From Pseudomonas palleroniana (lineage in GTDB: Bacteria > Pseudomonadota > Gammaproteobacteria > Pseudomonadales > Pseudomonadaceae), in assembly GCF_003031675.1 (NCBI RefSeq), contig NZ_PYWX01000053.1, positions 1-64,000 of the forward strand: a stretch of 64,000 nucleotides of DNA, in the 5' to 3' direction. The notes beneath the pieces are model-generated. The model made no database searches and was not told the origin of the DNA. It was given only the letters and a program-made list of their open reading frames with translations. Position numbers and translations under genes: made by a program. This document shows, piece after piece, positions 50,620 to 59,554 of the stretch. Numbering within the stretch: the first letter of the stretch is position 1; every line of letters starts with the position of its first letter.

Positions 50620-52737
50620 TTGCCCACTCTCAAGACCGCATTACTGCTCGGTGCGCTGCTGTTGTTCGGCAACGGCGTGCTGCAAGCTGCCACAACTGCG
50701 CCGGCTCAGGCGGCGGCGCCTGCCGAACCGGCCAAGCCGGAGCTGTTGGTGGAAGGTGGCTTGCTCGGCGCCATCAGCTCGAGCATCGACGACGTGCAAG
50801 ACAAACTCGACCTCAATCAAAACCTCATCGACGCCTGGCGCCTTCGCGCCGACCGTGCGGCGGATGAGGTCGGGCGCCTGGTCGACCAGACCGCCCAGCG
50901 CTCGCCGTGGAGCGTGGCCGGGGATTTCCTGCTGCTGTCCGGGGTATGGGGCGGCGCCTTTGCGCTGTTGATGCTGCTGGGACGCTTGATCGTACGGCGC
51001 TTGAGTCGCCGGCGCTTCATTGAGCGGCGTGGGCGCGTGCAAGCGCTGCTGGGTTACGTGCTGCCCTACACCCTGCCGGCACTGGTGTGCCTGCCACTGA
51101 CGCTTTACGTCAGCCACTTTCTACCCTCGTCCGTGGGGCGTGCGCTGGCGCTGTGTTTCGCCTATGCCACCAGCAGCGGCATTTTTTCCACCTCGATGTT
51201 GTTGTGCGTCATCGTCATGTTCAACGTCGGGCATAAGCGTGCGGCCGTGCGGATTATTCGCGGTTACTCGCCCAGGCCGTTGTTCCTGATCGGCTTTCTG
51301 GCCGCCCTCAGCGATGCCTTGACCAGCCCGCAGATCGCCCGGCAACTGGGCGGCAATATCACCAGCAGCATTGCCGTGTTCACTGGGCTGTTTGCCACGG
51401 TGATCTTTGGCGTACTGGTGATACGCCTACGGCGACCGGTGGCTCATTTGATTCGCAATCGGCCATTGGCCCAGCGCCTGAAACACCCGGCGCTGCAACA
51501 ATCGCTGCGAGTGTTTTCCGGCTTGTGGTATTGGCCGATCCTGTTGATGGTGTTGGTCTCGGCGATCAACCTGATCGGTGCCGGCGACGATAGTCAGAAG
51601 GCCCTGCGTTGCGCCTTGTTCACCACGATCTTGCTGATTGGCACGGTGTTCCTCAGTACGGTGCTGCAACACCTGTTCAAGTCTCGCAGCCAAGTGGCGA
51701 TCCAGCGCAGCAGCGCCTACAAGGAGCGCTTCCTCAGCCTGTTGCACGCGATCCTGCGCATTGTCATGGCCATCGCGTTTATCGAAATTCTCGGGCGTAT
51801 CTGGGGCGTGTCGTTGTTTGAATTTGCCCAGCGCAACTCGGTCGGCCGGGCGATCAGTGACTCCTTGAGCAGTATCGGCCTGATCCTGCTGGTGACCTGG
51901 CTGTTCTGGGTGGTCCTCGATACGGCGATCCAGGAAGCGTTGAAGCCACCGGTGAACAAGCGTTCCGGCCGCCAGCCGAGCACGCGGGTCAAAACCATCC
52001 TGCCGCTGCTGCGCAATGCGGTGAAAATCATCCTGGTGGTGATCTGCGCGATCACCACCATGGCCAATCTGGGGATCAACGTCGCGCCGCTGTTGGCGGG
52101 TGCCGGTGTGGTCGGCCTGGCCATCGGTTTTGGCTCCCAACAATTGGTGCAGGACGTGATCACCGGCCTGTTCATCATCATCGAAGACACCCTGTCGATT
52201 GGCGATTGGGTGGTGCTGGACTCCGGCCACGCCGGTACGGTCGAGGGGCTGACCATCCGAACCCTGCGCCTGCGCGACGGTAAAGGCTTTGTGCACTCGG
52301 TGCCGTTCGGGCAGATCAAGGCGGTCACCAACCAGTCGCGGCAATTTGCCTATGCGTTCTTCTCGGTGCAGTTCACCTACGACACCGACGTGGATAAAGC
52401 CGTGGAGCTGATCCGCGAGGCCGGGCAGTCGATCCGTGATGACGTGTTCCTCAAGTACAACCTGCAAGGGCCGCTGGAGGTCTTCGGCGTCGACAAGATG
52501 GACCTCAATGGCGTGGTGCTCACTGCGCAGTTCCGCACGGTGTCGGGCGGCCAATATGCCGTCAGCCGTGCGTTCAACCAGCGCCTGAAAAAGCTTGTGG
52601 ATAACTGTGCGCAGGTGCACTTCGCGCAAACTTATCCACAGCAGGTCCTGTTGCCCAAGCGCAACGCCCAGGTGGATGAGCCGGATGAAGAGGCACCGGC
52701 GTCAGGGGTACTGACCGAACAACCGCGCCCTCAATGA
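50620..52737 (+). CDS. Large MscS-family mechanosensitive ion channel
   Basis: 705 residues: a signal peptide (residues about 1-23, LPTLKTALLLGALLLFGNGV...), a periplasmic segment, then about ten membrane spans. The last span and beta domain are the MscS core: MANLGINVAPLLAGAGVVGL with AIGFGSQQLVQDVITGLF (pore helix) and IGDWVVLDSGHAGTVEGLTIRTLRLRD. It releases solutes on hypo-osmotic shock and resembles the YbiO/YnaI-type large members. The start is uncertain: TTG 50620 has GAAGGA nine bases upstream and begins the signal peptide, whereas the frame is open back to 50482. Confidence 0.85.
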   Translation: MPTLKTALLLGALLLFGNGVLQAATTAPAQAAAPAEPAKPELLVEGGLLGAISSSIDDVQDKLDLNQNLIDAWRLRADRAADEVGRLVDQTAQRSPWSVAGDFLLLSGVWGGAFALLMLLGRLIVRRLSRRRFIERRGRVQALLGYVLPYTLPALVCLPLTLYVSHFLPSSVGRALALCFAYATSSGIFSTSMLLCVIVMFNVGHKRAAVRIIRGYSPRPLFLIGFLAALSDALTSPQIARQLGGNITSSIAVFTGLFATVIFGVLVIRLRRPVAHLIRNRPLAQRLKHPALQQSLRVFSGLWYWPILLMVLVSAINLIGAGDDSQKALRCALFTTILLIGTVFLSTVLQHLFKSRSQVAIQRSSAYKERFLSLLHAILRIVMAIAFIEILGRIWGVSLFEFAQRNSVGRAISDSLSSIGLILLVTWLFWVVLDTAIQEALKPPVNKRSGRQPSTRVKTILPLLRNAVKIILVVICAITTMANLGINVAPLLAGAGVVGLAIGFGSQQLVQDVITGLFIIIEDTLSIGDWVVLDSGHAGTVEGLTIRTLRLRDGKGFVHSVPFGQIKAVTNQSRQFAYAFFSVQFTYDTDVDKAVELIREAGQSIRDDVFLKYNLQGPLEVFGVDKMDLNGVVLTAQFRTVSGGQYAVSRAFNQRLKKLVDNCAQVHFAQTYPQQVLLPKRNAQVDEPDEEAPASGVLTEQPRPQ

Positions 52738-52764
52738 CCGGGTCGTTTTTTTCTGACATTCCCC

Positions 52765-52797
52765 TTGTGGGAGGGGGCTCCCGATGAGGCCCCCCCA
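52765..52797. repeat. REP-like palindrome between channel and lhr genes
   Basis: TTGTGGGAGGGGGCT and GGCCCCCCCA pair around CCCGATGA. The left arm is the first 15 bases of the REP type seen at 58109. Lying between two converging stops it may also act as a terminator. Confidence 0.65.
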
Positions 52798-52799
52798 TT

Positions 52800-55700
52800 T
52801 CAATGCCTGATCAACTTCTCCTGCACCGCCTGCTGATCCGTATCCACCAGCAGTTGCTGCTTGCCACTCACCAGCACCGCTGCGGGCAACCCGTCGCGGT
52901 ACACGATCCGGTTCCCGCTTAGTGCCGGCACCTTGCTCCCCGGCAACAGGGTACCGACCAGGTTCAACGGGTCCGCGCCACATACGGCAACCAGGCTGCC
53001 GTCGTGTGGCCTGCGGCGTACTTCGCGCAGTAACGGGATCGCCTCCGGCAACGCAAACTGTTCCCCCGCCAAGCCACTGACAAAGCGTCCACCACGGATT
53101 TCCCCACGCGCCTCCAGCCGGTGAAAGGTGCGCAGCAACTCCCGCCAGCTCGGCAGCCACTCCGCCTCGCGCTCCAGCAAACGCCAGAACACCACGCCAT
53201 AACGGCGCAGCAGCGTCATCGCCACATGCTCCAGCGTTTCGGCCGAATGCGCGCCGGCGGCGCTGGTTGAACGGCGCACCAAGGCCCAACGGCCGGCATC
53301 GTCCATGCCACCGACAAAGGCGCCACGCCCACGCCGGCTGCTGCGCGCCTGGCGTTTGCTGACGGGAGTGGTCAGCGCACGCAGCCCGGCAAAGCTGTCG
53401 GCATTCACCAACCCGGCACCCACCAGTTCCTGTAATGCGGTTTCCAGTTCACTGCGCAGCAGGTGAGCTTCATGCACCAGTTCATCAAAAAACAGCGCGC
53501 CCTGTTCACGCAGGGCTTGGTGGACTTTCTGCGCCTTGGGCGACAACGTCGCGCTGTCGGTCAGTTCGGTCAGCCCACTCCACAATGGCGCCTGGCTGCG
53601 TGGCAACAGCACGACCGGGGTACTGCGCAATGCGCTCGCGGCGGCCTTGTTACTCAAACGCATCCACACCAGCTTGCCGCTGCGGCACAGTTCATCGAGC
53701 CAGGTGCAGGTGTAGTCCTTGAGTCGCGCGCTGAGCAAGTCGGTGTCCCAGGCGGATGCGGCTGCGGCATAGCCTTCGAACTGGGCCATGACTTGCGCCA
53801 ACATGGCGCTGCCCTGGCCGCGTGTGGCGGTGGACAGGTGCTGCCAATCAAACAGAAAACGCATGAAGTCCTGCAACGCCACCGGTTCGATTTCGCGGCG
53901 CAGGCGCTTGACCGTGTAGCGATGAATGCGCGCGAGCAAATGCCGTTCGCACCATTGTTCTGCGTTGGCGCCGGGGCTGAAGCGACCGCGCAGCACATAG
54001 CCTTCCTGCTCCAGACGCGCCAGCGCCTGGGTGACATCGCTCACCGGCAGTTCCAGGGGCGCGGCGATTTCGCTCAGGCTCAACGGGCCGAAGCCACTCA
54101 GGCGTGCGCGCAGCACTTCTACCACCGCTTCATCATAGCTCCAGGGTTCATCGAAGCCCGGCAGCAACGGCCAGTTGCCGGGATAGATCGCCTGCAAGCA
54201 ACTCAAGCGTTCCACGGCCACCCACAGGCCGTTGGGCAACGGATAGGCGCGCCCAGCCTGGGCCAAGGCCTGCAGCCACGCGGCCCATTGCGGCGTGACT
54301 TCACGGGCGGCGATACACGCCAGGCTCATCAGTGCCTCATGCATTTCATCCGGGCCGTTGGGCGCCGGCCAGGCTTCTTCACGCACGCCGGCGATAGCGT
54401 CGGCGTCCAGCGCACCGAGGTCGTCGGTACTCTGCGGGTCGCTCCAGCGCCGGTTGAGCACGGCCTGGGTGCGGCGTTCTTCCAGCGGGGCGTCGTCGAG
54501 AAAGGTGTAGGGGCGGGCACTGAGGATTTCGGCGGCCATGGGCGAGGGCGCCGGCAGGTCGCGGCTGATCAGGCGCACCTCGCCGCGCTCCATGCGTCGC
54601 AGCAGGGCCAGCCAGGCATCGCTGTCCATGGCTTCGTGCAGGCAGTCGTCGAGGGTTTGTTCGACCAGTGGGTGGTCGGGGACTTCGCGCTCCCCGGCCA
54701 GGTTCTCCAGGCAGGCGATCTGGTCGGGGAACACGCTGGCGATCAGGTCTTCGCTTTTCATGCGCTGGATCTGCGGCGCCACCTTGCGCCCACCGGTAAA
54801 CCTCGGCAACGCCAGGGCCACGCCGGCGTTCCAGCGCCAGCGCACGCCGAACAACGGCGCATCCAGCACGGCCTGGATCAGGATGTGCTCGGCGCTGTGG
54901 CTGTTGAGATACCGCCACACCTCATCCAGCGCAAAGCTGTGGCTGGTGGACAGCGACAGCACGATGGCATTTTCACTGGCGGCGGCCTGCAACTCGAAAT
55001 TGAACGTGCGACAAAACCGCTTGCGCAGGGCCAGGCCCCAGGCGCGGTTGAGGCGGCTGCCGAACGGTGTGTGGATGATCAGTTGAGTGCCGCCGGACTC
55101 GTCGAAAAAGCGCTCCATGATCAACGTGTCCTGGGACGGCAAGGCACTCAGTGCCAGGCGCGCGCGGGCCAGGTAATCGAGAATCTGCTCGGCGCTGGCG
55201 CGGTTCAGGCCGAGGGTGTCGGTGAGCCAGCCCAGCGCGGCTTGCAAGTCGCCCGGGCTGGCGCCGAGCAGGGCGTCCAGTTGCCCCTGCAAGCGCGCCA
55301 CCGCCGCCGACAGCTCGTTGCTGCGCCCAGGCGCTTCGCCGAGCCAGAAAGGAATGGTCGGTGGCTGGCCGTGGGCATCCTCGACGCGCACCTTGCCGGC
55401 GTCCACGCGCACAATTCGGTAGGACGTATTGCCGAGCTGAAAGATATCCCCGGCGATGCTTTCCACCGCGAAGTCCTCATTGACGCTGCCGATATTCAAG
55501 CCCTGGGGTTCGAGCAGCACGCTGTAGTCGGCGTTGTCGGGGATGGTGCCGCCGCTGGTGACGGCCGTCAGCCGGGCGCCCCGGCGACCGCGCAGGGTAT
55601 GGGTGACCGCGTCGCGGTGCAGGTAGGCGCTGCGGATGCCTTGGCGCCCGTTATAGCCGTCGCTGAGCATATGCAGCAGCGCCTGATAATGGCGCTCATC

Positions 55701-57047
55701 CAGCGCGGCGTAGGGTGAGGCACGACGAACCAGGTCGAGCAGCGCCTGTTCCGGCCATTCCTGGGCGCTGACTTCGGCGATGATCTGCTGGGCCAGTACG
55801 TCCAGCGGCGCCACGGGAATCTGCAGCGTATCCAGCTCGCCCCGCCTGACGCAGTCGAGCAGGGCGGCGCATTCGATCAAGTCATCGCGGGTAGTGGCAA
55901 ACAGACGGCCCTTGGGCGTGCCGCCGACCTGATGCCCGGAACGGCCAACCCGTTGCAGAAAGCCGTTGATCGAACCGGGTGAGCCGATCTGGCACACCAG
56001 GTCCACGTCGCCGATATCAATGCCCAGTTCCAGCGACGCCGTGGCAATCAGTACTTGCAACTCGCCGGCCTTGAGCCGCTGCTCGGCGTCCAGGCGCAGC
56101 TCCTTGGCCAGGCTGCCATGGTGCGCGGCCACGGCAGCCTTGCCCAGGCGCTCGCTCAAATGCCGCGCCAGGCGTTCGGCCAGGCGCCGGGTATTGACGA
56201 ATATCAGGGTGGTGCGGTGTTCGCGGGCCAGTGTGGCGAGGCGGTCGTAGACCAATTCCCACACATCGTTGGCCATCACCGCCGAAAGCGGCACTGGCGG
56301 CACTTCGATATCCAGGTCGCGAGCCCGTGCATGACCGATATCGACGATGGCGCACGCGCGCCCCGTGCCCACCAGAAAGCGCGAGACCGCCTCGATAGGT
56401 TTTTGCGTGGCCGACAGGCCGATCCGCGTCAGCGGTTCGGTGCACAGCCCTTGCAGGCGCTCCAGGCTTAACGCCAGGTGGCTGCCGCGCTTGCTGGCGG
56501 CAATGGCGTGGATCTCATCGACGATCACCGTGCGGGTGCTGCCCAGCATCTGCCGGCCGGAGTCCGAGCCCAGCAGTACATACAGCGATTCGGGGGTGGT
56601 CACCAGGATATGCGGCGGGCGCTTGCGCATCAGGGCGCGGTCTTTTTGCGGGGTGTCGCCGGTGCGCACGGCGGTGCGGATCACCAATGGCGGCAAGCCC
56701 TGGCGCTGTAACTGTGCGGTGATGCCCGCCAAGGGGTTTTGCAGGTTGATCTGGATGTCGTTGGACAGCGCCTTGAGCGGCGACACATACACCACCAGCG
56801 TTGCATCCGGCAGTTGCCCGCCATGGGCCAGGCCCTGATGGACGAGGTCATCGAGCACCGCCAGGAAGGCGGTCAGCGTCTTGCCGGAGCCGGTGGGCGC
56901 GGCGATCAGGGTTGAGCGGCGCTGGCGGATCAGCGGCCAGGCCTGGGCCTGCGCATCGGTCACCGAGGGGAAGGTACTGCGGAACCAGGCGCTGACGGCG
57001 GGGTGGAAGCCGTCCAGGGCCGTGTCCGTGGATTCAGGAAGGTTCAT
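52800..57047 (-). CDS. lhr: Lhr-type ATP-dependent helicase
   Basis: Large SF2 helicase of 1415 residues, 3'-5' on DNA and RNA:DNA in studied homologues, proposed in DNA repair. Walker A APTGSGKT at residues 50-57, DEIH at 177-180, SAT-like GLSATQ, and motif VI QRVGRSGH; these are followed by the Lhr winged helix and beta-barrel core and a long C-terminal extension, also found in other bacterial Lhr proteins. ATG 57047 (MNLPESTDTALDGFHP) is preferred over the frame opening at 57167, which would overlap the divergent gene's promoter. Ribosome binding site is weak. Confidence 0.9.
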   Translation of the reverse strand: MNLPESTDTALDGFHPAVSAWFRSTFPSVTDAQAQAWPLIRQRRSTLIAAPTGSGKTLTAFLAVLDDLVHQGLAHGGQLPDATLVVYVSPLKALSNDIQINLQNPLAGITAQLQRQGLPPLVIRTAVRTGDTPQKDRALMRKRPPHILVTTPESLYVLLGSDSGRQMLGSTRTVIVDEIHAIAASKRGSHLALSLERLQGLCTEPLTRIGLSATQKPIEAVSRFLVGTGRACAIVDIGHARARDLDIEVPPVPLSAVMANDVWELVYDRLATLAREHRTTLIFVNTRRLAERLARHLSERLGKAAVAAHHGSLAKELRLDAEQRLKAGELQVLIATASLELGIDIGDVDLVCQIGSPGSINGFLQRVGRSGHQVGGTPKGRLFATTRDDLIECAALLDCVRRGELDTLQIPVAPLDVLAQQIIAEVSAQEWPEQALLDLVRRASPYAALDERHYQALLHMLSDGYNGRQGIRSAYLHRDAVTHTLRGRRGARLTAVTSGGTIPDNADYSVLLEPQGLNIGSVNEDFAVESIAGDIFQLGNTSYRIVRVDAGKVRVEDAHGQPPTIPFWLGEAPGRSNELSAAVARLQGQLDALLGASPGDLQAALGWLTDTLGLNRASAEQILDYLARARLALSALPSQDTLIMERFFDESGGTQLIIHTPFGSRLNRAWGLALRKRFCRTFNFELQAAASENAIVLSLSTSHSFALDEVWRYLNSHSAEHILIQAVLDAPLFGVRWRWNAGVALALPRFTGGRKVAPQIQRMKSEDLIASVFPDQIACLENLAGEREVPDHPLVEQTLDDCLHEAMDSDAWLALLRRMERGEVRLISRDLPAPSPMAAEILSARPYTFLDDAPLEERRTQAVLNRRWSDPQSTDDLGALDADAIAGVREEAWPAPNGPDEMHEALMSLACIAAREVTPQWAAWLQALAQAGRAYPLPNGLWVAVERLSCLQAIYPGNWPLLPGFDEPWSYDEAVVEVLRARLSGFGPLSLSEIAAPLELPVSDVTQALARLEQEGYVLRGRFSPGANAEQWCERHLLARIHRYTVKRLRREIEPVALQDFMRFLFDWQHLSTATRGQGSAMLAQVMAQFEGYAAAASAWDTDLLSARLKDYTCTWLDELCRSGKLVWMRLSNKAAASALRSTPVVLLPRSQAPLWSGLTELTDSATLSPKAQKVHQALREQGALFFDELVHEAHLLRSELETALQELVGAGLVNADSFAGLRALTTPVSKRQARSSRRGRGAFVGGMDDAGRWALVRRSTSAAGAHSAETLEHVAMTLLRRYGVVFWRLLEREAEWLPSWRELLRTFHRLEARGEIRGGRFVSGLAGEQFALPEAIPLLREVRRRPHDGSLVAVCGADPLNLVGTLLPGSKVPALSGNRIVYRDGLPAAVLVSGKQQLLVDTDQQAVQEKLIRH

Positions 57048-57189
57048 GCAGTCAGTTATGGCGCCGGCCCCGACAAGTTGCAACCCCACACTTTTATCCG
57101 TGACGGTTGCGCGATAAACCCGCAAAATGCAACGATTCTTACAAATATCCAAAAACCTTCGTTCCACACAGACCGGGCCTGCTCAATCT

Positions 57190-58074
57190 ATGCGAATGCG
57201 CCTTATGTTACTGGGCGGCGGGAATGCCCTCGGGCAGGCGCTGATTCGCCTCGGTGCAGAGGAAGACATCGGTTTCCTCGCACCCAAACCGCCCCAAGAT
57301 GGCTGGGATGCCGCGAGCCTCACCCAACTGCTCGACGACACCCGTCCCGATGCGTTGATCAACCTCGCCTACTATTTCGACTGGTTCCAGGCCGAGGCCG
57401 TCAGCGAAAGCCGTCTGGCCGCCCAGGAGTTCGCCATCGAACGCCTGGCTGAACTGTGCCAGCACCACGGCATCACCTTGCTGCAACCGTCCAGCTACCG
57501 CGTGTTCGACGGTTCCCGCGCCACCGCCTACAGCGAAAAAGACGAGCCGGTGCCTTTGGGCCTGCGCGGCCAGGCGTTGTGGCGTATTGAACAGAGCGTG
57601 CGTGCGACCTGCCCGCAGCATGTGTTGCTGCGGTTTGGCTGGCTGCTGGATGACAGTGTGGAGGGCACCCTGGGGCGCTTCCTGGCCCGTGCCGAAAAAA
57701 CCGATGAGTTGTTGATGGCTGACGACCGTCGCGGCAACCCGACGCCGGTGGATGACGCTGCGCGGGTGATCATTTCAGTGCTCAAGCAACTCGATTGCGC
57801 GGCACCGCTGTGGGGCACCTATCACTACGCCGGCCAAGAGGCGACCACGCCGTTGGCCCTGGGCCAGGCGATCCTCACCGAAGCGCGCAATTATCACGCG
57901 CTGGCCATCGAATCACCCACCGCCCAGGCCCACGCGGCACGGCCGGATGCGAGCGATGAGCCGCAACATGCGGTGCTGGCCTGCAAGAAAATCCTGCACA
58001 CCTTCGGCATCAAGCCACGGGCGTGGCGGGCGGGGCTGCCGGCATTGCTGGACCGCTATTACCGCCACACCTGA
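57190..58074 (+). CDS. NAD(P)-binding sugar-nucleotide reductase-like protein (RmlD type)
   Basis: 294 residues with a Rossmann start MRLMLLGGGNALGQALIRLG and the sequence PSSYRVFDG near residue 102, similar to the substrate-binding part of dTDP-4-dehydrorhamnose reductase RmlD. The gene is not beside other rhamnose genes, so the substrate is unknown. Start ATG 57190 or 57196; longer forms run to 57127. It is divergent from lhr with a 142-base gap without a clear promoter. Confidence 0.8.
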   Translation: MRMRLMLLGGGNALGQALIRLGAEEDIGFLAPKPPQDGWDAASLTQLLDDTRPDALINLAYYFDWFQAEAVSESRLAAQEFAIERLAELCQHHGITLLQPSSYRVFDGSRATAYSEKDEPVPLGLRGQALWRIEQSVRATCPQHVLLRFGWLLDDSVEGTLGRFLARAEKTDELLMADDRRGNPTPVDDAARVIISVLKQLDCAAPLWGTYHYAGQEATTPLALGQAILTEARNYHALAIESPTAQAHAARPDASDEPQHAVLACKKILHTFGIKPRAWRAGLPALLDRYYRHT

Positions 58075-58108
58075 CCCACCACAAAACCGAATGTGGGAAA
58101 GCTCCAAA

Positions 58109-58197
58109 TGTGGGAGGGGGCTTGCTCCCGATTGCAGTGCGTCAGCCAATATACATTTGACTGATGCACCGCAATCGGGAGCAAGCCCCCTCCCACA
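58109..58197. repeat. REPIN: two inverted REP sequences
   Basis: Two perfect 27-base arms (58109-58135 and 58171-58197, starting TGTGGGAGGGGGCTTGCTCC) enclose 35 bases that contain a second inverted repeat, GTGCGTCAG/CTGATGCAC with one mismatch. Partial copies of the arm flank it on both sides (TGTGGGAAAGCTCC at 58092 and CCCCTCCCACA at 58200-58210). This is the REP doublet found in hundreds of copies in fluorescent pseudomonads, mobilised by RAYT transposases encoded elsewhere. It lies between converging genes. Confidence 0.92.
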
Positions 58198-58227
58198 ATC
58201 CCCTCCCACAGGGTGATACGGTGTTGC

Positions 58228-58926
58228 TTAGAACTTGTAGCCGATACCCACCATGTAGACCATCGGGTCCACGTCCACATTCACCTTGGCGCGAGTGCCT
58301 TGGCCCAGCGCGTTGTTGTCCACGGTCGCCTTGGTGCTGATGTCGATGTAGCGCGCCTGGGCGTTGATCATCCACTTGTCGTTGATCATGTAGTCGGCGC
58401 CGATCTGCGCGGCCCAGCCCCAGGAGTTCTCGGCCTTGAAGTTGCTGAAACCGGCTTGCTGTGCACGGCTGCCGACGTGTTCGTCGTAGATCCAGGTGTA
58501 GTTGATACCAGCGCCCACGTAGGGTTGGAACGCCGACTTGCTGTCCAGCGGGTAGTACACGACGCTCAGGGTCGGCGGCAGGTGTTTCAAGGTGCCGAGC
58601 TTGCCGTTGGCGGCGCCCAGGGCGGTGTTTTTGATCTTCACGTCATGCTCGAACGGAGTGGCGGCCAGCAGTTCGATACCGACGTGGTTGGTCAGCATGT
58701 AGGCGAAGTTCAAGCCCAGCTGGGTGTCGCTGCTCATGGTCGCCTTGCCGCCCAGGTTGGTGCCCGCCAATGGGCCCTGGTCAACTTTCACGTGGCCGCT
58801 GTCAGCCTTCGGGTTCACGGTGATAGCACCGGCGCGAACCAGAATGTCGCCCGCTTCGTGAGCGTGGACGGCAGGGGCGGCGAGGGCGAGCGCGAAGAGG
58901 GACGCGCCGAGCAGGGACTTGTTCAT
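58228..58926 (-). CDS. oprG: Outer membrane protein OprG / OmpW family
   Basis: Eight-stranded beta-barrel channel for small or hydrophobic molecules in the outer membrane. 232 residues with a signal peptide (1-22, cleavage after AVHA), alternating beta pattern, the family segments LPPTLSVVYYPLDS and FQPYVGAGINYTWI, and a C-terminal phenylalanine. It directly follows the zinc-type operon, as oprG (PA4067) does in P. aeruginosa, where it depends on oxygen (ANR) and metal supply. A candidate ANR site lies at 58991-59004. Confidence 0.92.
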   Translation of the reverse strand: MNKSLLGASLFALALAAPAVHAHEAGDILVRAGAITVNPKADSGHVKVDQGPLAGTNLGGKATMSSDTQLGLNFAYMLTNHVGIELLAATPFEHDVKIKNTALGAANGKLGTLKHLPPTLSVVYYPLDSKSAFQPYVGAGINYTWIYDEHVGSRAQQAGFSNFKAENSWGWAAQIGADYMINDKWMINAQARYIDISTKATVDNNALGQGTRAKVNVDVDPMVYMVGIGYKF

Positions 58927-58963
58927 GGGAGCTCCAAAAGGACGTTTAAAAGTTGTACGTCCA

Positions 58964-59004
58964 ATGGTAAAGATCGTTCCGTTCGATCTTTTGACTCAGC
59001 TCAA
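58964..59004 (-). promoter_or_regulatory. Candidate ANR-dependent promoter of oprG
   Basis: On the minus strand TTGAG-CTGA-GTCAA (58991-59004) matches the FNR/ANR box TTGAT-N4-ATCAA except the inner base of each half. A -10-like TACCAT (58964-58969) is centred 31 bases downstream, the spacing of class II activation. Between them a perfect 8-bp inverted repeat, AAAGATCG/CGATCTTT (58969-58991 overall), may be a further operator or the end signal of the upstream operon. Confidence 0.45.
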
Positions 59005-59021
59005 TGAATGGGCAATCAGCG

Positions 59022-59543
59022 CTAGTCCGGCAGTTCGTAGACGTAAATCTTCTCGGCATCCATCTGGTAACCGGCATCCGCCAACTCGCTGGTGGAGGGT
59101 TTGACCTGCATTGAACCCTCGATCCAATACGGTTGGTAGAGCTCATCGAGCTTCACGCCGATTTCGCTTTTCACATGCACGATCTGGTTCGACGGCGGCG
59201 GCGGTACGTGAATGCAGGCGCCGAAATACGGCACCAGCAGAAACTCGGTGGTGCGGCCTTCTTCGCTGACTTCCAGCGGCACGATATAACCCGGCAAACG
59301 GATATGCTGGCCGTCCAGGCTTTGCACCACCGGCGCGTTGGGCAGTTCCTGCTTGGCCGCGGGCGCCGCCTCGACCGACAAGGCATCGGCCATGTTCGAC
59401 AGGTCGTGCAACGGTTTCATGTTGGGGATTTCCGGTGGCGCATCCGGCGGGATCATCTCCTGCCAGGACAGGTCCTTGGGCTGGTCGGCGGACCAGGCGG
59501 GCACGCTCACCAGCAGCAACAGCGCAAACAGGGCACGACGCAT
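59022..59543 (-). CDS. DUF3299 periplasmic protein
   Basis: 173 residues with a signal peptide (about 1-19, ending PAWSA) and the family signature FGACIHVPPPPSNQIVHV near residue 122. Its cysteine and histidine suggest metal binding, but function is unknown. A frame-extended start at 59558 overlaps the permease stop; ATG 59543 is chosen because GAGGAAGG lies just upstream. Last gene of the zinc-type operon. Confidence 0.82.
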   Translation of the reverse strand: MRRALFALLLLVSVPAWSADQPKDLSWQEMIPPDAPPEIPNMKPLHDLSNMADALSVEAAPAAKQELPNAPVVQSLDGQHIRLPGYIVPLEVSEEGRTTEFLLVPYFGACIHVPPPPSNQIVHVKSEIGVKLDELYQPYWIEGSMQVKPSTSELADAGYQMDAEKIYVYELPD

Positions 59544-59554
59544 CGAAGCCTTCC

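Noticed and set aside
53463..55718. 751-codon open frame on the + strand inside lhr
   Set aside because: Antisense to a clear Lhr helicase with intact motifs; low-complexity Gly/Ala/Gln/His-rich translation and no ribosome binding site.
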